From: Enterococcus saccharolyticus subsp. saccharolyticus
Lineage (GTDB): Bacteria > Bacillota > Bacilli > Lactobacillales > Enterococcaceae
Length of the DNA stretch: 64,000 bases
Assembly (NCBI RefSeq): GCF_029023825.1
Contig: NZ_CP118957.1
Span: 429,501-493,500, forward strand
Direction: 5' to 3'
In this document: one piece after another, positions 10,665 to 18,509 of the stretch
Position numbering within the stretch: position 1 is the first letter of the stretch
Layout: the number at the start of each line of letters is the position of its first letter
The notes under the pieces: generated by a model
Seen by the model: only the letters and a program-made list of their open reading frames with translations
Database searches by the model: none
What the model was told of the DNA's origin: nothing
Translations under genes and position numbers: made by a program

Positions 10665-11915
10665 ATGAAAATTGCAAAAAGATTAACAATTGTGGGTTCT
10701 ATGTTAGGGGCATTAGGGATACTTGTGGCTTGTGGAAATGGAGATGGAGAATCTTCAGGAAAAGCCGAGATTGAATTTTTTAATCAGAAAAAAGAAATGC
10801 AAGGAACTTTGGATGAAATTATTAAAGACTTTGAAAAAGAAAATCCAGATATTAAAGTGAAATTTACCAATGTACCTGATCCAGGTACTGTTTTGAAAAC
10901 AAGGATTTCTAGTGGAGATATTCCTGACGTTATCAATACGTATCCAATGAACGCTGATTTTAAAGAATGGGCTAAAAATGGAGTATTTGAAGATTTAACA
11001 GGAAAAGAATACTTAAATAATTTGACGGAAGGTGCTGCAGAAGCTTATGCGCTTGATGATAAGGTATATAATGTGCCATTAACAAGCAATGCTTCAGGTA
11101 TTTATTATAATAAGACTAAATTTGAAGAATTAGGTTTAGAAGCGCCAAAAACATTTGCCGAATTTGAAACATTGGTTAATACAATCAAAGACGAAAAAGA
11201 AGTACCATTTGCACTAGCTTTAACACAGTCTGAAGGTTGGATGCTAATGGGTTATTACCAATTAGCTTGCGCAGTCGAAACTGGTGGCGGAACTGCAGCG
11301 AACGAAGCTTTGAGATTCAGTCCAAAAGGTGCAATTAAACCGAGCGATCCAGTATTTAATGCGGTAGCTGATAAATTAGACTTGTTAGCAAATAATCCAC
11401 AAAAAAATGCTCGTGGTGCATCATATGATGATGTAGTAGCATTATTTGCTAAAGGAGAAGCTTTAATGTTACCAAATGGTACATGGGCATTACCCGCTAT
11501 CAATAATCAAAATCCAGAATTTGAAATTGGCATGTTCCCGTTCCCAGGTAACAATGAAGGTGAAGAATTAGTGGTTGGAGGAGCTGATTTAGCTGTATCT
11601 ATTAATGAAAGTTCCAAAAATAAAGAAGCAGCGAATAAATTTGTAGAATATTTGACTACGAAAGAAGCAATGCAAAAATATTACGATGTTGATGGTGCAC
11701 CAACCTCTGTCAAATCTGTAGAAACAGAAGGGAAGTTTCCAGAAACAGAAGGCGTTACACAACATGTCTTTACAGATAAACGATTTATTTGGTTAAATAG
11801 TGAATGGACTTCAGAAGTAGATTTTCAATATTTAACAGTCGATTATGTATCTGATCCAAACAGAGATAAATTAGCAGCAAGTTTAAATTCTTTCTTTGAT
11901 CCGATGAAAGAATAA
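10665..11915 (+). CDS. sugar ABC transporter solute-binding lipoprotein, copy 1
   Basis: A 416-residue extracytoplasmic sugar-binding lipoprotein (bacterial solute-binding family 1, MsmE/RafE-like). The N-terminus is a signal peptide with lipobox LVAC, so the mature protein is anchored at Cys. Start at 10665 is fixed by GGGGGAG 5 bases upstream. It precedes a second, closely similar binding protein and two permeases, and follows the LacI repressor. A hairpin terminator separates it from copy 2, and each copy has its own operator-like promoter. Several stretches are nearly identical in DNA between the copies, for example 10776-10856 and 12193-12273, pointing to tandem duplication. Confidence 0.9.
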   Translation: MKIAKRLTIVGSMLGALGILVACGNGDGESSGKAEIEFFNQKKEMQGTLDEIIKDFEKENPDIKVKFTNVPDPGTVLKTRISSGDIPDVINTYPMNADFKEWAKNGVFEDLTGKEYLNNLTEGAAEAYALDDKVYNVPLTSNASGIYYNKTKFEELGLEAPKTFAEFETLVNTIKDEKEVPFALALTQSEGWMLMGYYQLACAVETGGGTAANEALRFSPKGAIKPSDPVFNAVADKLDLLANNPQKNARGASYDDVVALFAKGEALMLPNGTWALPAINNQNPEFEIGMFPFPGNNEGEELVVGGADLAVSINESSKNKEAANKFVEYLTTKEAMQKYYDVDGAPTSVKSVETEGKFPETEGVTQHVFTDKRFIWLNSEWTSEVDFQYLTVDYVSDPNRDKLAASLNSFFDPMKE

Positions 11916-11940
11916 ATAATAGAGTATAAAAAGTATTGAA

Positions 11941-11968
11941 AAAACTAACCATTCTGGTTAGTTTTTTT
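11941..11968 (+). terminator. terminator between the two binding-protein genes
   Basis: AAAACTAACC (11941-11950) pairs with GGTTAGTTTT (11956-11965) over a 5-base loop, followed by T residues. Confidence 0.85.
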
Positions 11969-12004
11969 ACTTTTATATTTTAGTAAAAAAATTAGTAAAA
12001 AATA

Positions 12005-12034
12005 TTGACAAAACATTAAGTAAACAGTTATAGT
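12005..12034 (+). promoter_or_regulatory. promoter and LacI operator of the second binding-protein gene
   Basis: TTGACA at 12005-12010 and TATAGT at 12029-12034 are 18 bases apart. The motif AAGTAAACAGTT sits in the spacer, like the AGTAAAC sites before the repressor and copy 1. Confidence 0.65.
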
Positions 12035-12084
12035 ATTGTTAACAAAAAGAAAACGCATACAGGGTGCGCGAGGAGGAAAACAAG

Positions 12085-13332
12085 ATGAAATTTTCTAAAA
12101 AAATTGTTTTAGCTTGTACAGTATTAGGGGCAACAACGTTATTGGCAGCATGTGGAAATAGCGGTGAAGAGTCAAGTGGTAAAACAGAAATAGAATTTTT
12201 TAATCAGAAAAAAGAAATGCAGGGAACTCTTGATGAAATTATCAAAGATTTTGAAAAAGAAAATCCAGATATCGATGTGAAATTCACCAATGTACCTGAT
12301 GCTGGAACTGTTTTGAAGACAAGAATCTCTAGTGGAGATACCCCCGATGTAATTAATGTTTTCCCACAAAATGCAGATTTTCAAGAATGGGCAAAAAATG
12401 ATATTTTTACAGATTTAACTGGAAAAGAGTACTTAAAAAATCTTTCGGAAGGTGCAGCTGAAACATATGCAATTAATGACAAAGTTTATTCTGTACCTCT
12501 TACAAGTAATGCGTGGGGATTTTACTATAATATAGATAAATTTAAAGAATTAGGTTTAGAAGTACCTAAAACATGGGCTGAGTTTGAAACATTGGTAAAA
12601 GACATTCAAGATAAAGGTGAAACACCGTTTGCTGTCTCATTGACGCAAGCTGATGCTTGGACATTAAATGGTTATCATCAATTAGCTTGGGCAACAATTG
12701 ATGGTGGATATGACGGAGCAAATAACGCTTTAGTTCATAGTCCAAAAGGTTCGATTAAAGTTGGAAATGCAGATTTTGATGCAGTTGCTGATGAACTAGA
12801 TTTATTACATGGAACAGGTCAAAAGAATGCTACCGGAGCAACTTATGACGATGCTGTTGCTGCATTTGCAAAACAAAATGCCTTGATTTTCCCAAATGGC
12901 ACATGGGCATTACCAGCTGTTCAAAATCAAAATCCAGAATTTGAAATTGGTATGTTTGCTTACCCAGGAAAAGAGGCAGGTCAAGAATTAACTGTCGGTG
13001 CTGCTGATTTAGCGTTATCAATTGCTAAAGATTCAGAAAATCAAGAAGCTGCTGAGAAATTTGTAGAATACATGACTACAAAAGAAGCAATGCAAAAATA
13101 CTATGATGTCGATGGTGCACCAACCTCTGTAACGGCTGTCGATACAGAAGGGAAATTTACAGCAACATCAGGTGTCACACAATATGTATTTACAGAACAA
13201 CAGATTGTTTGGTTACAAAAAGATTGGACTTCAGAAGAAACTTTCCATCATATGACAGTAGAATATATTAATAGTCAAGATCGTAAACAATTAGCTACGA
13301 ACTTAAATAATTTCTTTGACACAATGAAATAG
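12085..13332 (+). CDS. sugar ABC transporter solute-binding lipoprotein, copy 2
   Basis: A 415-residue paralogue of the gene just upstream, with signal peptide and lipobox LAAC. AGGAGG 8 bases before 12085 sets the start. The first 20 mature residues and long blocks such as EIEFFNQKKEMQGTLDEIIK are shared with copy 1, while the central, probably ligand-facing part differs more (for example residues around the WTLNGYHQLAWATIDGG segment). It is followed after 14 bases by the first permease gene, so this copy is cotranscribed with the membrane components. Different ligand preference or dosage are both possible. Confidence 0.9.
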   Translation: MKFSKKIVLACTVLGATTLLAACGNSGEESSGKTEIEFFNQKKEMQGTLDEIIKDFEKENPDIDVKFTNVPDAGTVLKTRISSGDTPDVINVFPQNADFQEWAKNDIFTDLTGKEYLKNLSEGAAETYAINDKVYSVPLTSNAWGFYYNIDKFKELGLEVPKTWAEFETLVKDIQDKGETPFAVSLTQADAWTLNGYHQLAWATIDGGYDGANNALVHSPKGSIKVGNADFDAVADELDLLHGTGQKNATGATYDDAVAAFAKQNALIFPNGTWALPAVQNQNPEFEIGMFAYPGKEAGQELTVGAADLALSIAKDSENQEAAEKFVEYMTTKEAMQKYYDVDGAPTSVTAVDTEGKFTATSGVTQYVFTEQQIVWLQKDWTSEETFHHMTVEYINSQDRKQLATNLNNFFDTMK

Positions 13333-13346
13333 TTAAGGAGGACACT

Positions 13347-14219
13347 ATGAAAAAAGGCAGTATTTTCAATCGCGGATGGGCGTATTTATTTGTTTTAGTT
13401 CCAGTAGCTTTACAACTTATCTTTTTTTACTTGCCAATGATTCAAGGCTTCTTTTATAGCCTGACTGACTGGACAGGATTAACGCCGAATTATAATTTTG
13501 TTGGTTTGAAAAATTTTGCAACAATTTTCTCTGATCAAAAATTTATTAAATCGATTGGTTTTACTGTGCTTTTTACAATGGGATTAATTGTTGGGGAAGT
13601 TATTTTAGGGATCATCATTGCTCGCTTCCTTAATCGTAAAATGAAAGGAGTAGGTTTTTTTAGAACAGCCTACTTCTTCCCAGCTGTATTAAGTACAGTA
13701 ACCCTAGGTTTAATTTTCAAACAAATTTTTAACTATGGATTACCTCAATTAGGTGAATCATTAGGTATTGGTTTCTTAGAACAAAACTTGATTGCTAATG
13801 AACAGACTGTTTTCTGGGGTGTGCTATTTGTAGCCTTATGGCAAGGTGTAGCGATGCCTGTAGTTATTTTCTTAGCAGGTTTACAAAGTATTCCAGAAGA
13901 TGTTTTAGAAGCTGCATCTATTGATGGAGCAACAAATGCACAAAAATTTTGGAACATTGAACTTCCTTACTTGCTTCCATCATTAAGTATGGTTTTTATT
14001 ATGGCACTTAAAGGTGGACTAACAGCGTTCGATTTGATTTACGCGTTGACAGGTGGTGGACCTAGCGATAAGACAACGACGCTAGGATTACTTGTTTATA
14101 ATTATGCATTTAAGAGTAACCAATACGGATATGCGAATGCAATTGCGGTTGTCTTGTTTGTTGCAATAGCAATTATTTCTATTTTGCAAATTCGTTTGTC
14201 TAAACGTTTTGAAGTGTAG
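13347..14219 (+). CDS. sugar ABC transporter permease (MsmF-like)
   Basis: A 290-residue inner-membrane permease of the MalF/MsmF type with six predicted membrane segments. The cytoplasmic EAA loop for ATPase docking is seen as DVLEAASIDGATNAQKFWNIELP (about residues 188-210). AAGGAGG precedes the ATG. It lies between the second binding protein and the second permease, all closely spaced. No ATP-binding subunit is encoded in the locus; uptake systems of this type in Firmicutes commonly share an MsmK/MsmX ATPase encoded elsewhere. Confidence 0.92.
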   Translation: MKKGSIFNRGWAYLFVLVPVALQLIFFYLPMIQGFFYSLTDWTGLTPNYNFVGLKNFATIFSDQKFIKSIGFTVLFTMGLIVGEVILGIIIARFLNRKMKGVGFFRTAYFFPAVLSTVTLGLIFKQIFNYGLPQLGESLGIGFLEQNLIANEQTVFWGVLFVALWQGVAMPVVIFLAGLQSIPEDVLEAASIDGATNAQKFWNIELPYLLPSLSMVFIMALKGGLTAFDLIYALTGGGPSDKTTTLGLLVYNYAFKSNQYGYANAIAVVLFVAIAIISILQIRLSKRFEV

Positions 14220-14233
14220 GGAGGAGAAAAACA

Positions 14234-15058
14234 ATGAAAAATAAAGGATCAATTTTAAGTTATTTATTCTTAAGTTTAGGTTTTATTTTGATTTTTATTC
14301 CTCTCTACATGACAGTTTTAAGCTCATTTAAAGAGACAAATCAAATTACTGGAGATTTCTTTGGGTTACCTAACCCATTTACATGGGATAATTTTCAACG
14401 ATTGTTATCTGATGGTATTGGACAGTATTTCTTTAATTCAACATTAATTTCGGTGGTATCTATTGCATTGATTACCTTTTTCGTACCAATGGCTGCTTTT
14501 TCGATTGCACGTAATCTTTCTCGAAAAAAAGCGTTTGCGATTATGTATTCATTTTTAATTTTAGGCATTTTCGTTCCATTTCAAGTAATTATGATTCCAA
14601 TTACAACTATGATGACTCGTTTAGGTTTATCAAATATTATAGGATTAATCATTTTATACTTAGCATATGCTGTACCACAAACTTTATTTTTATATGTTGG
14701 TTATATAAAAACAGCTATTCCTGTAGAATTAGATGAAGCAGCTGAAATTGATGGTTGTGGAAAATTTAGAATGTATTTCCAAATTGCTTTCCCATTAATG
14801 AAACCAATGCATGCAACTGTATTAATTATTAATGCCTTGTGGATTTGGAATGATTTCTTATTACCTTTATTAATTTTGAATAAAGACGCATCTAATTGGA
14901 CATTACCTCTATTCCAATACAATTATCAAGGTCAATATTTTAGTGATTTTGGTCCATCATTTGCTTCCTATGTAATAGGAATTATCGTCATCTTGATTGT
15001 TTATTTAATTTTCCAAAAGAATATTATTTCAGGAATGACCAATGGATCAGTAAAATAA
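14234..15058 (+). CDS. sugar ABC transporter permease (MsmG-like)
   Basis: A 274-residue permease of the MalG/MsmG type, partner of the gene 14 bases upstream. It has six membrane segments and an EAA loop reading PVELDEAAEIDGCGKFRMYF. A ribosome site (GGGAGGAG) precedes the ATG. It completes the membrane channel for the alpha-galactoside importer and is followed by a hairpin terminator before the hydrolase gene. Confidence 0.92.
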   Translation: MKNKGSILSYLFLSLGFILIFIPLYMTVLSSFKETNQITGDFFGLPNPFTWDNFQRLLSDGIGQYFFNSTLISVVSIALITFFVPMAAFSIARNLSRKKAFAIMYSFLILGIFVPFQVIMIPITTMMTRLGLSNIIGLIILYLAYAVPQTLFLYVGYIKTAIPVELDEAAEIDGCGKFRMYFQIAFPLMKPMHATVLIINALWIWNDFLLPLLILNKDASNWTLPLFQYNYQGQYFSDFGPSFASYVIGIIVILIVYLIFQKNIISGMTNGSVK

Positions 15059-15065
15059 ACATAGG

Positions 15066-15116
15066 AGATGTGTCTGAAATAGAGAAACTAACTATTTCAC
15101 ACATCTTTTTATTTTA
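15066..15116 (+). terminator. hairpin after the permease genes
   Basis: AGATGTGT...GAAATAG pairs with CTATTTC ACACATCT, followed by a T-rich stretch. It probably lowers, rather than abolishes, reading into the alpha-galactosidase gene. Confidence 0.75.
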
Positions 15117-15138
15117 AACAATGTGGAGGATTTTAAAC

Positions 15139-17322
15139 ATGATTACTTTTGACAAACAAACACAGACATTTCATTTACAAAATAATAAAATCAGTTATTT
15201 GCTGGGAATTGAAGAAAACAAGTATGTCACACATCTTTACTTTGGGAAAAAAATAAACAATTATTCTGGTGGTTATCGTTATCCACGAACAGATCGATCG
15301 TTTTCACCAAATGCTGCGAATGCTGAAAATCGGTTATTATCTTTAGATACATTACCTTTAGAATTTCCGGGATATGGACATGGTGATTTTAGAGAACCTG
15401 CACATAATATTAAACTTGGTAACGGTAGCCGTGTGAATGATTTTCGTTATGATAGTCACGAAATTCAAACAGGAAAACCTGCTTTAGAAGGACTTCCAGC
15501 GCTTTATACAGAAGAAGATGATGAAGCTCAAACATTGATTATTCAATTAAAAGATGCGGTTAGTCAGTTAACGTTACGATTGCTATATACTATTTATCAA
15601 GACCAAAGCGCGATTATTCGTTCTACACAATTAATCAATGAAAGTGCAGAAACAGTTGAAATTAATCGTTTGGCAAGTCAATCTATTGATTTTTCGAGCC
15701 AATCGTTAGAAGTGATTCATCTCAATGGTACTTGGGCAAGAGAACGTCAATTGACAAGAGAACAAATTCATACTGGTATCAAAGTGCTAGATAGCAAGCG
15801 TGGTTCAAGTAGTCACCAACAAAATCCATTTGTGGCTTTAGTGGATGCCAAAACGGATGAGTTTCAAGGGGAAGCTTATGGATTTAGTCTAGTTTATAGC
15901 GGTAATCATGAAACTGTAATTCAAAAAGATCCATTTGATCAAACACGTATTATTATGGGCATTAATTCCTTCAATTTTGGTTGGCAATTACCAGTCGGTC
16001 AAACGTTCCAAACGCCAGAAGTTGTGATGGTTTATAGTCATGAGGGCTTGAATGCTTTGTCGCATACGTATCATGGATTATACAATCATCGTTTAGTTCG
16101 TGGAAAGTATCGTTTACAAGAACGTCCGACGTTAATTAATAATTGGGAAGCAACGTACTTTGATTTTAACGAAGAAAAAATCATGAATATTGTTGAAGAT
16201 GCCAAAGATTTAGGCATTGAAATGTTTGTTTTAGACGATGGCTGGTTTGGAGGTCGTGAAAACGACTTTACGTCACTAGGTGATTGGGTAGAAACAGAAG
16301 GAAAACTAGCTTGTGGATTAGAGAATCTAGCGAAACAAGTTCATGATAAAGAGATGAAATTTGGTATTTGGTTTGAACCAGAAATGATTTCTGAAGATAG
16401 TGAATTATTCCGTGCGCATCCAGATTGGGCATTAGGCATTCCCGGACGTGAGCGTTCCATCAGTCGAAATCAGTATGTTCTTGATTTTTCAAGACAAGAT
16501 GTTCGTGACAATATTTATCAACAGATGACAGCAATTTTTGATCGTGTACCCATTGATTACGTTAAATGGGATATGAATCGTAATATGACAGAAGTGTATT
16601 CGGTCTTGTTAGATCCAGCGATGCAAGGGGAAGTAGCCCATCGCTACATGTTAGGACTATATGAATTTTTAGAGAAACTGACTACTACTTATCCAGATAT
16701 CCTATTTGAAAGTTGTTCTGGTGGAGGCGGTCGTTTTGATGCCGGGTTCTTATATTATATGCCGCAAACATGGACAAGTGATAATACGGATGCTGTGGCT
16801 CGTTTGAAAATTCAATACGGCACAAGCTTGGTTTATCCAATCTCAAGCATGGGAGCACATGTCTCGGCTGTACCAAACCATCAAACAGGTAGAGAAACAA
16901 GCTTAACCATTCGTGGCAATGTCGCAATGGCCGGTGTTTTTGGTTACGAATTAGATTTAACCCAATTAACATTAGAAGAAAAAGCTGAAATTAAAGAGCA
17001 AGTAGCTTTCTATAAAACCCATCGTCAACTGTTACAATTCGGGACATTTTATCGTTTAGAAAGTCCGTTTGAAGGCAACGACACTGCATGGATGTTTGTC
17101 TCAAAAGATCAAACAGAAGCGATGGTCTTCTACTTCCGTGTCTTGGCTGAAGCAGCACATCCATTAGTAACTTTAAAATTAGCGGGATTAGAAGAAGATG
17201 CCGTTTATCAAATGGATGAACGTCTTGTTGGTGGAGATGAACTAATGAATATTGGTTTTTATATTGATTCAGAATTACATGGTGATTATGCAACACAACG
17301 TTTTTATTTGAAGAAAGTATAG
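15139..17322 (+). CDS. alpha-galactosidase, GH36 (copy 1)
   Basis: Hydrolyses terminal alpha-1,6-galactose from melibiose, raffinose and related sugars; no signal peptide, so cytosolic. The 727-residue length is normal for GH36 tetrameric enzymes. Motifs include NNWEATYFDF, FVLDDGWFGGR, the nucleophile Asp in YVKWDMNRNMTEV, the substrate-site ESCSGGGGRFD and the acid/base region TWTSDNTDA. The start at 15139 has GGAGG 9 bases upstream; an ATG at 15121 lacks one. It sits at the end of the LacI/ABC locus, so imported alpha-galactosides would be cleaved here. A second, diverged GH36 gene is at 46332-48533. Confidence 0.95.
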   Translation: MITFDKQTQTFHLQNNKISYLLGIEENKYVTHLYFGKKINNYSGGYRYPRTDRSFSPNAANAENRLLSLDTLPLEFPGYGHGDFREPAHNIKLGNGSRVNDFRYDSHEIQTGKPALEGLPALYTEEDDEAQTLIIQLKDAVSQLTLRLLYTIYQDQSAIIRSTQLINESAETVEINRLASQSIDFSSQSLEVIHLNGTWARERQLTREQIHTGIKVLDSKRGSSSHQQNPFVALVDAKTDEFQGEAYGFSLVYSGNHETVIQKDPFDQTRIIMGINSFNFGWQLPVGQTFQTPEVVMVYSHEGLNALSHTYHGLYNHRLVRGKYRLQERPTLINNWEATYFDFNEEKIMNIVEDAKDLGIEMFVLDDGWFGGRENDFTSLGDWVETEGKLACGLENLAKQVHDKEMKFGIWFEPEMISEDSELFRAHPDWALGIPGRERSISRNQYVLDFSRQDVRDNIYQQMTAIFDRVPIDYVKWDMNRNMTEVYSVLLDPAMQGEVAHRYMLGLYEFLEKLTTTYPDILFESCSGGGGRFDAGFLYYMPQTWTSDNTDAVARLKIQYGTSLVYPISSMGAHVSAVPNHQTGRETSLTIRGNVAMAGVFGYELDLTQLTLEEKAEIKEQVAFYKTHRQLLQFGTFYRLESPFEGNDTAWMFVSKDQTEAMVFYFRVLAEAAHPLVTLKLAGLEEDAVYQMDERLVGGDELMNIGFYIDSELHGDYATQRFYLKKV

Positions 17323-17329
17323 CAAAAAC

Positions 17330-17363
17330 AACCAACCATGATGATGATTATGGTTGGTTATTT
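17330..17363 (+). terminator. terminator of the alpha-galactosidase gene
   Basis: AACCAACCAT (17330-17339) pairs perfectly with ATGGTTGGTT (17350-17359), followed by ATTTTG. Confidence 0.75.
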
Positions 17364-17412
17364 TGTAAAAAAAGGTTGAAATAATCCAATTCATATTAAA
17401 GGAGGGCATCAC

Positions 17413-17607
17413 ATGACTGGAGCTTTTTTGAAAAATTTTCGTTTACATTGTCAGTTATCAGAAGAAGAGAGTGCTCAAATACTACAAGTAACATTACGAG
17501 AATACCAAATTTTAGAAAACAATCAACAGTCGATTACATGTAAATTCACCTCCTTAACAGGCAAGTTTTTGACCGTATCGTATTTATATTTAGAAAAAAG
17601 CAAGTAA
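17413..17607 (+). CDS. small XRE-like helix-turn-helix protein
   Basis: A 64-residue protein with an excellent ribosome site (AAAGGAGGG, 6 bases from ATG). The pattern LKNFRLHCQLSEEESAQILQ followed by VTLREYQILENN matches the helix 1 to helix 4 layout of single-domain XRE (Cro/CI-type) regulators, although it is divergent. It lies between the alpha-galactosidase terminator and a decayed metQ. The function and target are unknown; the HTH call is based on spacing of hydrophobic residues and the ending YLYLEKSK. Confidence 0.55.
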   Translation: MTGAFLKNFRLHCQLSEEESAQILQVTLREYQILENNQQSITCKFTSLTGKFLTVSYLYLEKSK

Positions 17608-17816
17608 TCGATATCATCTGGTTTATATTAGTATAGAATAAATTTTTTTAGCTAAAATGGATACAGATTTCATTGATAATGAATACAGAAATTTTTAGTT
17701 TTAGTGATTAAATAGGTTTTTCTACTTATTTCTGTTATATTTTTATTTTGATGTGTTGTAATTACTTTGTTTGGTATAACCAACGAAATAAAAATTCAGA
17801 GAAGGTAGGGAAAAAG

Positions 17817-18200
17817 ATGAAAAAATGGTGTATTGGGTTTGTTACATTCGTTGCATTAATGACATTAGGTGCTTGTGGAAATAAGGAAAAAGAAGCATCT
17901 GAGGATAAAGTTATTACCGTTGCGACACAATTAGAAACAAGTGCGGAAATGGTCAAAATTGCATCAGAAGTGGCAGCGAAGGATGGTTGGGAAATTAAAA
18001 ATGTTGCTGTTACAGACAATGTTGCTTACAATGATATGGTTCAAAATGGGGAAGCTGATGCAAACTTTGCACAACATAAACCTTTTATGGAACAATACAA
18101 CGAAGAAAAAAATGCTGATTTGGTAGCTGTTCAACCAATGTATGATGTGAAAATCGGTTTTTATTCAAAAGATTACCAAACCATTGATGCAATTCACTGA
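17817..18200 (+). pseudogene. MetQ/NlpA-type lipoprotein, 3'-truncated
   Basis: The 127-residue frame has a signal peptide with lipobox LGAC and the N-terminal half of a methionine-binding NlpA/MetQ lipoprotein: VATQLETSAEMVKIA, then NVAYNDMVQNGEADANFAQHKPFMEQYN and a last recognisable block GFYSKDYQTIDAI. Family members are about 270-280 residues, so more than half is missing. Homology stops at about 18197, where an IS200/IS605-like hairpin segment begins. No metN or metI gene follows. It is therefore most likely a remnant. Confidence 0.85.
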
Positions 18201-18335
18201 TGTCTGTAAACACATAAATTTTCAGTGTAGGAATCATGTCTTCAAATCGACTAAACCTCCCGCAACTTTAGTCGTGGGAGGTTCAGAGACACTATTTCGG
18301 GCTGAATAAAGCTGACAGTATCTAGTGTATAATAA
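18197..18335 (+). mobile_element. IS200/IS605-like end remnant with subterminal hairpin
   Basis: Directly at the metQ break is a segment with three small stem-loops: CACTGA/TCAGTG (18194-18226), AACCTCCC (18254-18261) with GGGAGGTT (18276-18283), and ACACTA/TAGTGT (18290-18327). The middle one, with sequence CGCAACTTTAGTCGTGGGAG in its centre, resembles the end hairpin of IS200/IS605-family elements and of TnpB-associated guide RNAs. No tnpA or tnpB reading frame is present, so this is a solo end or non-autonomous copy. Exact borders are not determined; the family call rests on memory of such hairpins. Confidence 0.45.
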
Positions 18336-18509
18336 TCTACCCTTTTTTAGAAGGATTTCCTAAGGATATAAGAGAATGTAACGCAGTTTTTTTTTCATTT
18401 TTTCTCGTTTTTTAAGATATCGTTTGACAAATGAACAATCATTCATGTATTCTATATATAAATGATTAACCGTTCATATGAAACGATTTCAAGAGAGGGG
18501 GAAACTGTT
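18201..18509. other. intergenic region between metQ remnant and metal ATPase
   Basis: These 309 bases hold the IS605-like hairpins in the left third and the promoter/operator of the ATPase at the right end. The middle contains no coding frame that I can support. Confidence 0.6.
18424..18477 (+). promoter_or_regulatory. promoter with two ATGAA/TTCAT operators for the metal ATPase
   Basis: TTGACA (18424-18429) and TATTCT (18448-18453) flank a spacer filled by the dyad ATGAACAATCATTCAT (18431-18446). A second, less regular copy ATGATTAACCGTTCAT lies at 18462-18477. Such 16-base dyads are typical of ArsR/SmtB or TetR-type repressors. No repressor gene is adjacent. Confidence 0.6.

Noticed and set aside
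16685-17335. Minus-strand open frames inside the alpha-galactosidase gene
   Set aside because: They are antisense shadows with unnatural His-rich composition and no start signals.
18431-18477. PerR or Fur box for the metal ATPase
   Set aside because: The dyads are ATGAA/TTCAT, which do not fit the TTATAAT-type PerR box or a Fur box.
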